Source: Halichondria panicea
Taxonomy: Eukaryota; Porifera; Demospongiae; Suberitida; Halichondriidae
Assembly: GCF_963675165.1 (NCBI RefSeq)
Contig: NC_087389.1
Coordinates: 3,072,001-3,136,000 of the forward strand
DNA length: 64,000 nucleotides
Direction: 5' to 3'
This document shows positions 22,913-35,400 of the stretch, in pieces. Below the pieces are notes generated by a model, which made no database searches, was not told the DNA's origin, and saw only the letters and a list, made by a program, of their open reading frames with translations. Numbering within the stretch: position 1 is the stretch's first letter; the number at the start of each line of letters is the position of its first letter. The translations under genes were made by a program, and so were the position numbers.

Positions 22913-23069
22913 GCATGGTGGTGATTTAGGTCCCAGGTCAATACAGTATACACTTGTAGTTATTCAAGGATGCAGATATCCCCTGGATCATAACTGTATC
23001 TCATAATTATAATAATATACATACAATATAATATCTAAAAGTTAAAATTAAAATACTAAGTTACAATTA

Positions 23070-23437
23070 TTACAAGTTACGATACAATTTTTCCAACACC
23101 TGGACTTGCTGTGATTCAGAATGTCGAGAACAGGCCTGATACAGATGAGCTGAAACTTGAAGGCTAGAGAGAATCTTGCAAACACCTGTAGCTAAAAAAT
23201 ACATTTCATTGTCCAGCAATTATAGGATTACTGAATTTACATTTACAATTTAGTCTTTTCAATAGTAATTCAGCCTGGCCTTTCAAAACAAGAGCTTTAG
23301 CAATAGCTCCAGTATAACCTGTAAGTATAGAAGGAATTAAATGATAAATGTACACACAACAGCGTACCTTGAGCGTAAAAATGTAAGAGACAGCCATCCA
23401 CATGATCAACGCACGCCTTGGGTGATCCCAATAGTAG
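23070..23437 (-). CDS. ANAPC5: ANAPC5 exons 14-16 (C-terminus)
   Basis: Three exons, 23437-23368, 23318-23247 and 23191-23070, are separated by introns of 49 and 55 bp. The reading phases (1, then 1) join LLLGSPKACVDHVDG to GYTGAIAKALVLKGQAELL and then TGVCKILSSLQVSAHLYQ, ending EKLYRNL and TAA. This matches the last TPRs of APC5 in order and spacing. The terminal extension after the last helix is shorter than in vertebrates. Confidence 0.9.
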
Positions 23438-26400
23438 CTGCAAGAGAAAACACACAATAGATATTACATACAATAAATATACAGCAGACTCTCATTATCC
23501 GGCCACCTTTGGAATAGTGTAGCTTGGCTGGAAAAGCGACGTACCCGCACTTCAGAAAATAGCACGACCTACTAATTTTGCTGTTTTGTCTCGAGGATAT
23601 TGCTCTGCCATCATATAATATGCGGCCGTACATTGAAAACCTAGCTTGGGGCAGCCAACAGTATACGCCGGCCAAAGGCCAATTTCCGTGCAATTAACAC
23701 AGATGACTAAGCAAAAGAGCACATGGTCACCAATCAATCATTTGGGGTGTGGCTCAATTTATCGAGAAGAGTTAGCAAACACATGCTAGTCTGAGATTTA
23801 TTTTTCTGTAGCCTCTGTTGTGTTGTAGCCTCTGTTGTGTAGCTATGCAGTACATAATTATAGGCATGAGGTATCTATGTGTTAATTATAGTGTCTCAAA
23901 TCCTGAGGGATGAGGGATACTATAACTAACAGACACCGAATCCCCATATGTGGCTCAATTTATCGAGAAGAGTTAGCAAACACATGCTAGTCTGAGATTT
24001 ATTTTTCTATAGCCTCTGTTGTGTTGTAGCCTCTGTTGTGTAGCTATGCAGACCTAGCTACATAATTAGTACATAATTATAGGCATGAGGTATCTATGTG
24101 TTAACTAGTGTTCAAGCTGGCGCTGTGCTAATGCCTCTCGCCATGTTTTTGCTTTCGCTCAAAAGTATTAGAGTGTTATCTATAATGAATTTTATATTAA
24201 AGTTAGCTTATCTATATAAAGTCACTGAGAAGAAAAGACTTATTTACATGCATCTATTGTAAGTTATTATTTTTTGTATTATGTGGCTTACCAGGACATC
24301 AAGAAAGAAGAAAATTGATTCTTCCAGGATCTGTAGTTCAGTGTATATAATATCTAAGAAGAAAAGACCTGTGTACATGCATATTGTTATCTATATTGTT
24401 ATATGGTAGTGTTTTGTGGCTTACCAGGCCCTCAAGACAAAGATGATTCTGCCAGGAGGATCTGGATCTGGATCTTGGATATTATTTTCTCACACATGGG
24501 GAATGAGCGCGCATGCGCATTACATCCACAGGAATAATTAAAGGGTGTGTCCAAAGAGATCAATTTTACAAATGGCTACTGTACTGCTAGCTAGCTGTTT
24601 TAACAGATATTTTCTGAGTATTGTAGCTAACAAAAAGCTAGCGCTTTAGTGCAAGGCTAACTCATATGTTGAATAGAAAGTTTGTGCGGACAGATGATGC
24701 TATGAAAGATTCTGAAGAGACTGCAACAGCCTTCAATGTGAGTCAAACTAGCCATAACTCGAGAAAGAAGCTTTAGTTTGCTAATCCACGAATCAAAATC
24801 CAAGAGAACGTGGCTAGAAGCCTATAAAAGCTGTTAGTTTTCGTCGCATTGTAACCGTTGAGCAGTTATAGCTGGAATACACACACACACACACAGACAG
24901 ACACACACACAGTCAGCTTTACCGTATCCCTCGTGCGGCTACGCCTCGAGGCATAATTATAGTGTCTCAAATCCTGAGGGATGAGGGATACTATAACTAA
25001 CAGAATCCCCATATGTACTAGCCCTGCCTCAGGCAGAAGTGCATCTATAAAAGCAGCAAGCCTTAGCAACATACAGCTTTACTTTTGAAAATGTCCTGTT
25101 CTCTGCTAAAAAAAATCGAATATATATAGCCCCGAATTTCCCTGCTTCAACATTGGAATGGACAAGAGCAGGGTGGATTGACTATGACTCCACCTTCTGC
25201 AGGAAGCGCTCTGCAACAAATGAACAATTAATAATTAATGTGCCCATGCAGCCTCCTTTTTTCTCTGCACGAGCCCTACCCCCGGCCCATGCAAGCTTCT
25301 CAGTTCTATACGGCTTAGCTAGCAAGGAATAACTTGCTACACAATCGTTCCCAAAAAGACACAAGAGTCTACTGAATGGGCAGTAAACAATTTGAAATAA
25401 TAATATTATGGCTGCAGGGTAGGAACAGAAGTCAGGAGGACGAAGTTGACGAACACCTAGAAGACCTGCTTGTGACAATGGACCTAAAATCATTGGCTCT
25501 CAGTAGTCTTTGTAGTTGATTGAGAGAAATTGCCATCACAACTCTAGCTGCTCATACAAGGAGCACTGATCTTACTGAGATGGCATCAAACAAGTGTCTG
25601 GAAGCAAGTAAACTTGTCGGTACTGACAGAAAAATGTCCACCACAGTACAAAAGAAGACAAAACCTGACTTTTCAACACTGGAGAGAGCGTGAGCAAGAG
25701 CAGAAGAGAAGTAGAAGCTATCACAACAGAACTAGTCACTATAGTCTAGGCCATAATGTTGTAATTACAGCACCAGTAAAAATAATTATTACCCGAGGTG
25801 CGCGTGGGCGGCCACGGGTATAGTAGTCGTTTGGTTTGTCTGTTTGTATTTCTGGGTCTGCTCACCTGGCTGCCACAGCACTGCGTTTATAGCATGGATA
25901 GCCTTCACACAGTAGTTTTAAGAATGGTAGATTTCGATGTTAGAACTTTGTTGTCGAATAAAAGCGAGCAAAAACTAAGAAGCTTGGCTAGCTAGCTAAC
26001 TACACGCGGCCTTTATTCGAGGCACTCTCCGTATTTACAGCTGAAGTGATCCCGTACCAAAAACAGTGGAAAAGGGTAACTACAATAGAAAGCTAGAATT
26101 GTGACTTGTTTGTTGTCTGTTAGCTAGCTGACTCTGGGATCCTACTCTATCCAAGAGTCATACTTCTCTGAGACTCCAGGCTTCTTTGCTGTGATCCTAG
26201 ACCACCTCATGTACACTGTTCTCAATGTTTCAGTCTGGTTTAGTTTTATTGCTGGTATGCTAGACAGCTCAGTCATACATCACTACATGCACTGCATTAT
26301 ATCACTTTTCTGGTTTCATGTCACCAGCCGAGGGTTTGCACTTCAGTGCTCTAGAAACAATTAATGTATACGTATGAAAAAAATTGATTTTATATGGTAG

Positions 26401-29400
26401 TTTAAGTATAGGCATTATAAAAGAGGGCGTCCTAACTGAGGCTGGTGGTATAATTAGGACGTTTACGGCATCTTATTAAAACTGCTTTTGATTTGTGCAA
26501 TGACATCATTGTACTGACTACTTTACTAAGATATCTCTACCCCTAAGAATGCAATTGACGCATGCGCAGACAATGTATACCAGGCCGTCTTTCTCAATTG
26601 AGAGCGGCCTGGAATCGAGGCTATAAAGTGAGTAAAGGGGACACAGTTCAAGTTCTCTAGTCTAGTCTTGAGACTAATGTTAAAAAGAGAAGTATGTTAA
26701 AAGTTGATATGATAATTATTGATGATTAAATAATTATGTAAACGCGAAGAGCATAGTTACATGTATGTATAGTGCTGTGCATGTCCATGCAAGTAAATCA
26801 ACCAATAATTATGTCGCTTGGTCTGACAAATGGCCTAGTACACGAAATAGCGAGCGGCTGCATTTCAGGGCGAGTTTTGTGCAGCAAACATCTAGAGCTA
26901 GCAGTCCGTGAACCAAGTACTTCGAATAGAGAGATCTACAGTACTGCATGTATAGCAAACATGAGACCATTTAACTATATCTTAGTTAAAGCAAGGATCA
27001 CTTTCTCCGAATTTTGTTTAGACAATTAGGTTCCAGCTCTTAGCCTCTATCACTAACAGAAAGGGTGTGGACAATACTATCTTGTGTATCAAGCAACCAT
27101 GGTGCAAGAATAATGGATCTCATACTCGTGGGGTGTGGCACGCATGCACAAGCAACAAGATAAAGGCGTGTGTATCTTCAAAGCGCTCACAAATCACAGC
27201 TGCTTCAGGCAGTGAAGCGCTTCGTAGGCACGATTCTTAAGGGAGCATTGTTACACCACTGCCTTGATTATTAGCATAACTTTCGAAGCTTGCAAATCAA
27301 AATAACTCATTCGAGTGTATTACAACCATTGAGCATACACATGCACACATACACACTATAAATGAAAGCACCGCAGGTGCTGATGCCGTATAGTTTTTCA
27401 GTGTTATCTCAGCAATGGAATAAGCATATAGGATGTTCTTGGTATCAAAATGTAGCCCATTAATTTAATCTGTAAACTTATTACAGAAATTTGAAAGCTA
27501 GGCTATTAATTTTTCAAAAGTTATTACTCTAACCAAAAGTACACCTGAAAACCAGTAAATCATGAATTATAGGCACTGTGAACATAAGTATTAGTTAATG
27601 TACAGTGTAGAGGGGTTTATGACAGTAAACCTCCCGACTACGAGGGCGTAAGCACGAGGGGGAGGTGTGGTTTACTGTCATAAACCCCGAGGCACTGTGC
27701 ATTAATTGATTATATGTCCCATCTGATTGGCTGACTGGTTGCTATGCATCAAGCTGAATGACTACCACGTAGCAACACTATTCAAACAAGAAGACAACTA
27801 GGAAAAGAGAGCTCGTCCACACACCAGGGCTGCTGTCCACACTCAAATCCTTGCGCATCCTGGACAGAATATGAGCAGCCAGCCCCTCCCTCAAAGAGAA
27901 CGGTATACAGAGCCACTCCCCCTCTCTGTTCAATTAGTCAGCCCCTCCCTCCACTTACTGCGCAGCAACCAGCCAGAAGAAACAACACAGCTAGCTCTAG
28001 ACGATGTCTAGACCAGCTCTCTTCAGCTATGTCAGGCTAGTAGGCAAGCAAAGGTAAGCTTAAAATAGCCACTCCTATATTATTACTAAACTGGCTTCTT
28101 TTTATTTAAATGCAGAAGCTGAACAGGCCTAGTGCAGTGCGTGCAGTACTAGTGCTAGTGAGCAAGGCTCAGCCTGAGCCCTAGCCCTCTCCCAGAGTGT
28201 CTCTAAAGCAGCTCCTTCTGCAAGCACACAGCATAATTTTTGATGAACTAGTCTACACACTACACCCTCTGTCTCTATGTTTTCATTTGACATTTTGTTT
28301 CTCATGCAAGACATTTTCATTCATCGAAAACACAATTAATTTATTTTTACTGCATATGCTTGAGGTGCCAATTTATGAGCCATATTTTCCCTTGTAGCCC
28401 TGAGGTGCCAATTTATGACAGTTAAACCCCACTAGACTACATGGCAAAAGTGTAGTAGGTGGGAAATATTATATATAAGACTCATGAAGGATAGCCAGGA
28501 TACCTAAACCATTCAACAATTATCTTATGAAGTCTGAGACCTTAGCTGTTTAAGGTTAGTGTTTTATTACTCTAACCGGTTACCCACTACAACAATTTAC
28601 TGTTGTTCTTATTAGTCCCCCCAAACCCACCACCTCACGTTTTCATGGAAATTTTTGGGATATGTTGTAGCTTATTCATTCACCTACACAATGGTATCAG
28701 CACCATTTCTAAAGGTTCCAATCAAAAGATATCAACATTTAAGTACAGCCACTCACACATTTGTGGTAATCTACTCTCTAAGCTGGATGCACTGTACTAG
28801 TATGGAGTGCTAAAATTGCTTGCAGTCTTTGACTTGGCTGAATATAGCTACTGTTCTCGGAAAGTTTCCGTATATCTCTCCATGCATACACATTTCCTCT
28901 GTAAAACATTATGACCGCACATGCACCGTATAGCGGGTAATTTTCGGGGGTCAAAATATTTGTGGTTCAGCAATATTTATAGCCTTTCGTGGTTGGCTGA
29001 TTGCACTGCAGGTAAAGGTAGGCAAGGTCGCTTCATTTGTGGTCTAAGCCCCAACCACAAAAACTACGAATATTTTTCCCCACGAAAATTACCAGGTATA
29101 TGGTATCTATGTGTGTATTGGATTTGTTTACCCTGTGCAGTTGTATGTATTCCCTCTGGTTACAAATCCAATACACCCTTGACATCCATAGTACAAACTA
29201 TTACGTGTACCACTATGCCGTTATTTACCTGTAGCTGGCCAAGGAGTAGTTTAATAAGATGTGTTTCCAAATGATTGCCTTCACAGTAGCTCGTACAATC
29301 CACAACACAAGCCAATGCCGAAGGTGGACTTTCAATAAAGAAGACCTCTGCTAACAACAGCCAATTCTGAAGATTCTTGCACTTTCTATATATTTTATAC

Positions 29401-32400
29401 GTAAAAGAGCTCTAGTGCATAATTTTTATTGTACAAACCTTTCCACAATCACTTGCACTGTATCTTGAAGGATTCCTTCCCTAGCAAACAACAGAGCCGC
29501 CCTACAGAAATCAATCAGCGTAGTATGCATTCCAATAGGTAGATACATGTACCATTAACGGGAAATTTTTGTTGGGTGCAAAACTTCGCACTTTTCGAGG
29601 CAGAGCGGAATGCTAAACTATTAAAACTTTAAGTTAAAAGTTTACTTTCCAGAAATTGTATACAGTACAACGACCACCTCCGAGAAGCAACCACTCGCTA
29701 TAATAAGGCCAGCTGTAATAAGGCCAACTCAGGTCCAGATTGAAACTGCATAGACTTCAATGTAAAGCAACCTCTCAGGAACGACCACCTCTCAACTCAG
29801 TACAATGATTAGCTTTTTAGTTTCGTTGAAAAACTAACTGTAGCGGTTAGCTAAGTTCCAAGATTCACTTGAGCAGGAATTGACTGGTGTGGATGGCAAT
29901 CAAAACCTCTCACCTCTCTATAGTGGGCAAAAGGCTGTTCCCCAATGGTTTCCGTGTTATGAAGGTTCCACTGTATACTCAAAGTATTACGTGTAAAATC
30001 AATATAGCATATCAACTTAACCAACAAATACAGGTGTGCTTGCAACACATACCTTAATTATCTCACCTGTACTTGGCACTGTTTTCAGCAAACAAATGGA
30101 TATTAGAAAGATGTTGCCTCGCAACAGCAAACTGACCCAGATGAACTGCCTGATCGAAACCTATTTCCTCCATACAATCGCTCAATACCTAGTTAAAACA
30201 ACATTGTTAACGTTTTCTAAAAAAGCAGACGATTGTACATACCTTCTGAGACTGAGGTGATGATGCCAAAATGTCTCTGGCAGTTACTAACAGCTTCATA
30301 CTTCTACCATACTTTCCCTGCACACAATATACGTACTGTGTGGCTACACATAAACTATTCACATCAACTATTGTTGCATTTGACACACAATAAATATTAT
30401 CAAGAATACAGTAACAAAGGAAGTAAGTTACTCTACTTAATTGTAGATAGAAAGGAAAGGCAGGGATTCGGGGGTGAACCTCCCCCCCCCCACCAAATGC
30501 TTTAGAATAATGACATCATCACATTAGTTAGTACTGTCTATATGATGTGCAATATGTAACTAGATCTAGCAACACGCTTACGCGCGCCCAACCCCCACTC
30601 CCTGATTTTTAATCCTAAATAAAAATCTGAAAGGGTTGGAAACGACCGTGCCTTCCTGTGTAAATGGTTGAAATACTCCGCATTATATTTTGCACTCGCG
30701 AATTTTTTTCGTGGTTGATCGTTCAGTGGTTGTAATTTAACTGTCTCCTATCCACTAGCGAGTAATCAGGGGCTGGGTACTGAACTCTAGAGAAGTAAGT
30801 TTACACTACTGACTAGCTCTAAGTCTGTTTTCATCACTCTGTTCAATTTTAGCTTGAACCACTCCTTTCTCTTTCCCTGCTGTGAAACCAAAACAGCAAA
30901 GGACATAGCTTGACTGGTTAGTATGCTACATAGTGGTATGGATAAGGCCCACTCCAAGTGGACATTTAGTTCCAGCTTCATCGAACACCTGTATTTTTGT
31001 AATTTCCCTTGAACATGTTTTCTACTCACTCTTCTGAAAAGGCTGCAATGGCATTCCAAGTAGGCATAACTCAAGAACGAAGCATTATTTTGCAATCCAC
31101 GAATTAAAAGAAAACACGACTAGAAGCCTATAGAAACTCGATCCTTGAGCAGCTGTAGCACTCTACACAGACACACAAACACAGTACCGTATACCTCACT
31201 TGCGTATGTGCACCAAGGCATAAACATCACTGAAAAATTGCTAAGGGATATAATTATACGAACCACCATGCATGCACATACAGTTCTCAAAATGTAATTC
31301 TAGTGCCGTTTCCAATTACAGTAATGTATACATTGTGATCACATTAAGTAGCATGTATGAGCATACATAATTATAGTGTCAACTAGCTATCTCACATTCT
31401 TGAATAAATATCGTGCAACGGAGGAGGTGGAGACCGCAAATGCTTCATCCATTCCTTGATAATATGACACAGTGTTGTAGTCCTCAGGTACTTCATACAA
31501 TAATTGCGAGTAGAACAAACTTGCCAACCTGAATGACAGAGATATATATGTAAGTGTGTTTATGTGCACTCTTAAAATATTTACCGACTATATACATGAA
31601 AAGAGTAGTCAAACTAGAGCACTGAAGTGCAAACCCTCAGCTACTGACATGATTACAAATAAACCAAAAGAACTAGGTACCAGAAGAACCAGGTAGTGAC
31701 TGGGCTGTCTAGCACAGCGACTCAGAACTAAACCAGACTACTACAGAGAGAGAGACATGCTGAAACATTAGAGAGCAGAGTTTTAGTGGTACATAGGTAT
31801 ATGCACTGTGGACTAGGATCATAGCAAAGAAGCTTCGAGTCTCAGAGAAGTATGGCTCCTGGAATAGGATCCCAGAGTCAGCTAGCTAACAGAGACTACA
31901 TCCAGTCACAAATCTAGCTTTCGTGACCCCTTTTCCATTGTTTCTGGTACGGGATCACTTCATCTGCAAGTAATAAAGACCAGACCACAGTGTAGCTGCT
32001 CTTCAAGTTTCTTAGGTTTTATTCGACAACAAAGCTTTAACATCAAAATCTGCCACTATTAACTTGTTGTGTGAAGGCTATCCATGCTGTAATTAAACCA
32101 TAGTAGGAGGGATTGGAAACGAAAATTTTTGCGTGAAACACTCCGCGTTATAGGATGTGGCTAAAACTACAAAGAATTATTTTTATAGTCAGCATGCTCA
32201 TTACCTGTCTTGACTACTCTACAATGTGCTGTGCATAGAAACATGATCACTTGTAATGTAAAAACTAAAGAGAATCTAGCTCTAAAAAGTCTACTAAGCC
32301 ACTCAGCCACTACCACTAAACAAATAAATGCTATAAAAGAAGAAATAGCCCTTACTATGAAGTCGTGAGAGGTCAAGGCCCGTGGTGTGTCTAAGTAATA

Positions 32401-35400
32401 GTTCTGTAGAATCCCGAACGCAGTGAGGGTTCTACTAGCCCTGAGGGCTTCTAAATCATGTGGAAACTTCCTAAACAGTGTTTAAGCATTTTAGATTATA
32501 GCAACAACGCTCATACGCCTGACAACAATGGTTTGAACGCACAAACAATGGATTCTGAGCCTCCTCCGGTGCCGAACACTTTCTTGAGTTCGCCTATTAC
32601 ACGGTTTCTAAAAGACAGAACTACTGAGACGCAGCCCACATCACTTCCCTGCTTCCTTCCAAACCAGCCACACCTCCAGCTCTGTCTTTACAGCAACCAG
32701 CCCCACCTCCATATCTGCTGCAGCAACCAGCCCCACCGTCCTATCTGCTCTCTCTGACCTGCAAGACGAAGAGTTCGTAGACTATTTGCTCTCCTACACA
32801 GCCAGTGAGAACCTACTTACTGCTCCAGTGGCAAAGAAAACAAGAAAATTTGCTCCCCCAAAGTCAAGTAAAGAAGTAGAACAAGCAAGAAAGGAAACAA
32901 TACCAGAGTCATTGACATCAAGTATTGCTTATTATTATTACTTTTATTATGGTTATTATCTTATCTTGATCAAATCTTTGCTACATGATTTTCTATTGAA
33001 GTACATGATTTTCTAAGTAAGTACATGATTTTCTAGTCGATCCCAGCCCCTCTCACTAGAGGGCCTGGTAAACACTGTTTGTGCGTGGGTGGATTCAATA
33101 GTAAATTTGTTAGTAAAACTCTTTGTAATTTATCAATTAACCTTTTGTACTATGGTCACCCACGTGGTTGATTAAACTATTAGTGTCAAGAGAGAGAAAT
33201 CGCCCATCACAACTCTAGGCTCATACAAGGAGCACTGATCTTACTGTTTGATGAGATGGCATCAAACAAGCGTCTGGAAGCAAGTAGACTTGCCAGAGCC
33301 GGTAGGTACTGACAGAAAAACGCCCACCATTCTACCACAGTACAAAAGAAGACAAAACCTGACTTTTCTACACTGGAGAGAGCTTGAGCAAGAGCAGAAC
33401 AGAAGTAGAAGCCATCACAACAAAAATAGTCACTAGTCTAGGTCATAAATGTTGTAAGTAGCTTATTAAAACTGCTGTGATTTGTGCAATGACATCATTC
33501 TAAAATATACAATATACTGACTAATTTACTAAGATATCTTGAAGAATCTTGGGGCAATTGACGCATGCGCAGACAATGTATACCAGGCCGTCTTTCTCAA
33601 TTGAGAGCGGCCTGGAATCGAGGCTAATGATTTTCTAAATTGGATAAAACATTTCCTCTAACCAATCAGATTGCAATATTTATGACAAACATGATCTAAA
33701 AGTATACTAAAAGTATACTAAAGCAGTTTGAAGGACTATACTGCAAACGTTTATGAACATCAGTATAGCTGATCCATAGCATGAAGCCATTCTATGTAGC
33801 ACTTAGATACATAATAACCAAGTCAAGCAATGTACTTTGCCGTTTTGACTCCACAGCTGGGAAAGAGAAAAGTTGACATAGAGTAATTCACAACAAAAAT
33901 TGGAAACAGAGTAAATTAAGACAACGGACTCAGAGCTTGTCAGTGGTATAAACTAGAGTACCTCTCAGCTTCTGAGTGATTGCTAGTGGATAGGAGAGCT
34001 AGAAACAGTTAAAATACAACACAAAACGATCAACCACGAAAATATTTGCGAGCGCGAAATATAACGCGGAGTGTTTCAACCTTTTACACAGGGCGGCCCG
34101 GTCGTTTCCAATCCCTCTTACTGTTCTATCTATGTGTAAACGCAGTGCTATAATATCCAGGTGAGTAGATTCAGAATACACAAACAAACAAACAAACAAA
34201 CTACTATACCCGTGGCCGCCCACGCGCGCTTCGGGTAATCACTGCCTTATGCAGGGCCCGTAGATAGCTTAGGTTTGCAGGGGTGGAAAAGTACCAGCTG
34301 AAAAAGGTCAACGGTTATTTCAAATTCTCTGATTATTGCTGTTCATGGCAACATGTAACTTAATTGTTGTGGTATCGACTTGGCTACAATTTATTCTAAA
34401 CTAAAAAAGGTAACGAAGGTATTCTGCTTTCCAGTGGTGTAGCCAGGATTTTTGGATCTCAATTGCATGAGTAGAGAACTGAACTTTACTTAAAAAACTT
34501 TTTCTCAGCAGTCAGCATGCGCATCAGATAGCCCTGCCCACACTTCTTAATAACTATATGCATGCATGCAGTACAGCTAAGATATTGACAGATCACGATG
34601 ATTCAACTGAGTTGGAGTATGGAGCATATAGAGCATAAAAGGGCTCTAGCCTCGTCAGCCCTCCTCTGCATACGCCACTGCATCATTCAATAATCATGAT
34701 TTGCAATGCACTAGGCACAGTATTAAGCACATCGCGCATGTGCAGATCAAATGTTTCATTATTACAGATCTAGAACCAGGGGGGACAACTGCCCCCTCCG
34801 CTGTCTACGGACCTGATATGTAGAGCCCATGCATTTAATAAATTCCATGATCCATTATAGGAGATGAGTATAATTATATGCATTCTTGTAGCATGTGCGT
34901 ATTACCAGAATATTTTGCTGGTGAAAATCATTTGCGAATGACCCAAATCAGCATGACCCTTTGCGATCTAACTATTGCGTTCTGGTAATTAAGGATCGTG
35001 TGTAAACTAGCACTATTTTATTGCTGCATAGTGATCAACCCTAGCAAAGTTCGCATATGTTTAATGCTCGCAAAACATTCTAGTACGGTATATATAAGCA
35101 GAAATGTATACCTTTGTCCACAAGTATCCATAGTTGATATATGCAGAGCCAATAGCAAACTTCTCTGAGAGAGCTTTTGAGTGTTCCCAGTATACACATC
35201 AGAGAAATCTGATTCACATAATGTCAGCATTTCCACCGCACTGAAATAATGTGGATGCTTATGTTGTGAGTTGTATAAGCTACTGTAACAGTATAGGGGA
35301 CAATACACCCATTCTAGTAGCGTCCAGCATAAATTATATCTACCACACGTACCTTTTCAATTGGCCACTAAGCACTAATGTCTTGATTTCTTGAAGCCGA

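Larger units (their letters stand above)
23438..29228. other. ANAPC5 intron 13, filled with repeats
   Basis: This 5.8-kb intron holds a Tigger-type MITE fragment (23479-23720), a direct duplication (23750-24106), family D (24107-24962), family J interrupted by family E (25520-26628), another Tigger-type fragment (26828-26922), a hairpin (27612-27702) and a family-F end (28921-29105). The stretches 25080-25520 and 27000-28900 show nothing I recognise apart from that hairpin. Confidence 0.7.
31610..34242 (-). mobile_element. Family-E copy split by a family-A insertion
   Basis: The 31610-32098 part (starting CTAGAGCACTGAAGTGCAAA) is the inverted end of family E; the copy resumes at 34135-34242 with AAACGCAGTGCTATAATATC and ends at GGCCGCCCACGCGCGCTTCGGGT. 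Joining the two restores the sequence found in uninterrupted copies around TATCCATGCTGTAAACGCAG. Confidence 0.8.
30318..35111. other. ANAPC5 intron 9, filled with repeats
   Basis: This 4.8-kb intron contains a family-A end (30622-30800), a family-D variant (31030-31230), a family-E copy split by a complete family-A element (31610-34242), a family-J copy (33182-33631) and a CAGTGGTGTAGCC-type repeat (34432-34682). The rest (30318-30620, 34690-35100) has no recognisable content. Confidence 0.7.

Noticed and set aside
23206..23693. Minus ORFs of 83 and 95 codons as genes
   Set aside because: They read across ANAPC5 exons 14-15 and their introns in mixed frames; the spliced frame gives a better match.
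35018..35308. 96-codon minus ORF as an independent gene
   Set aside because: It is the frame of ANAPC5 exon 9 before the 2-bp shift, extended into both introns.
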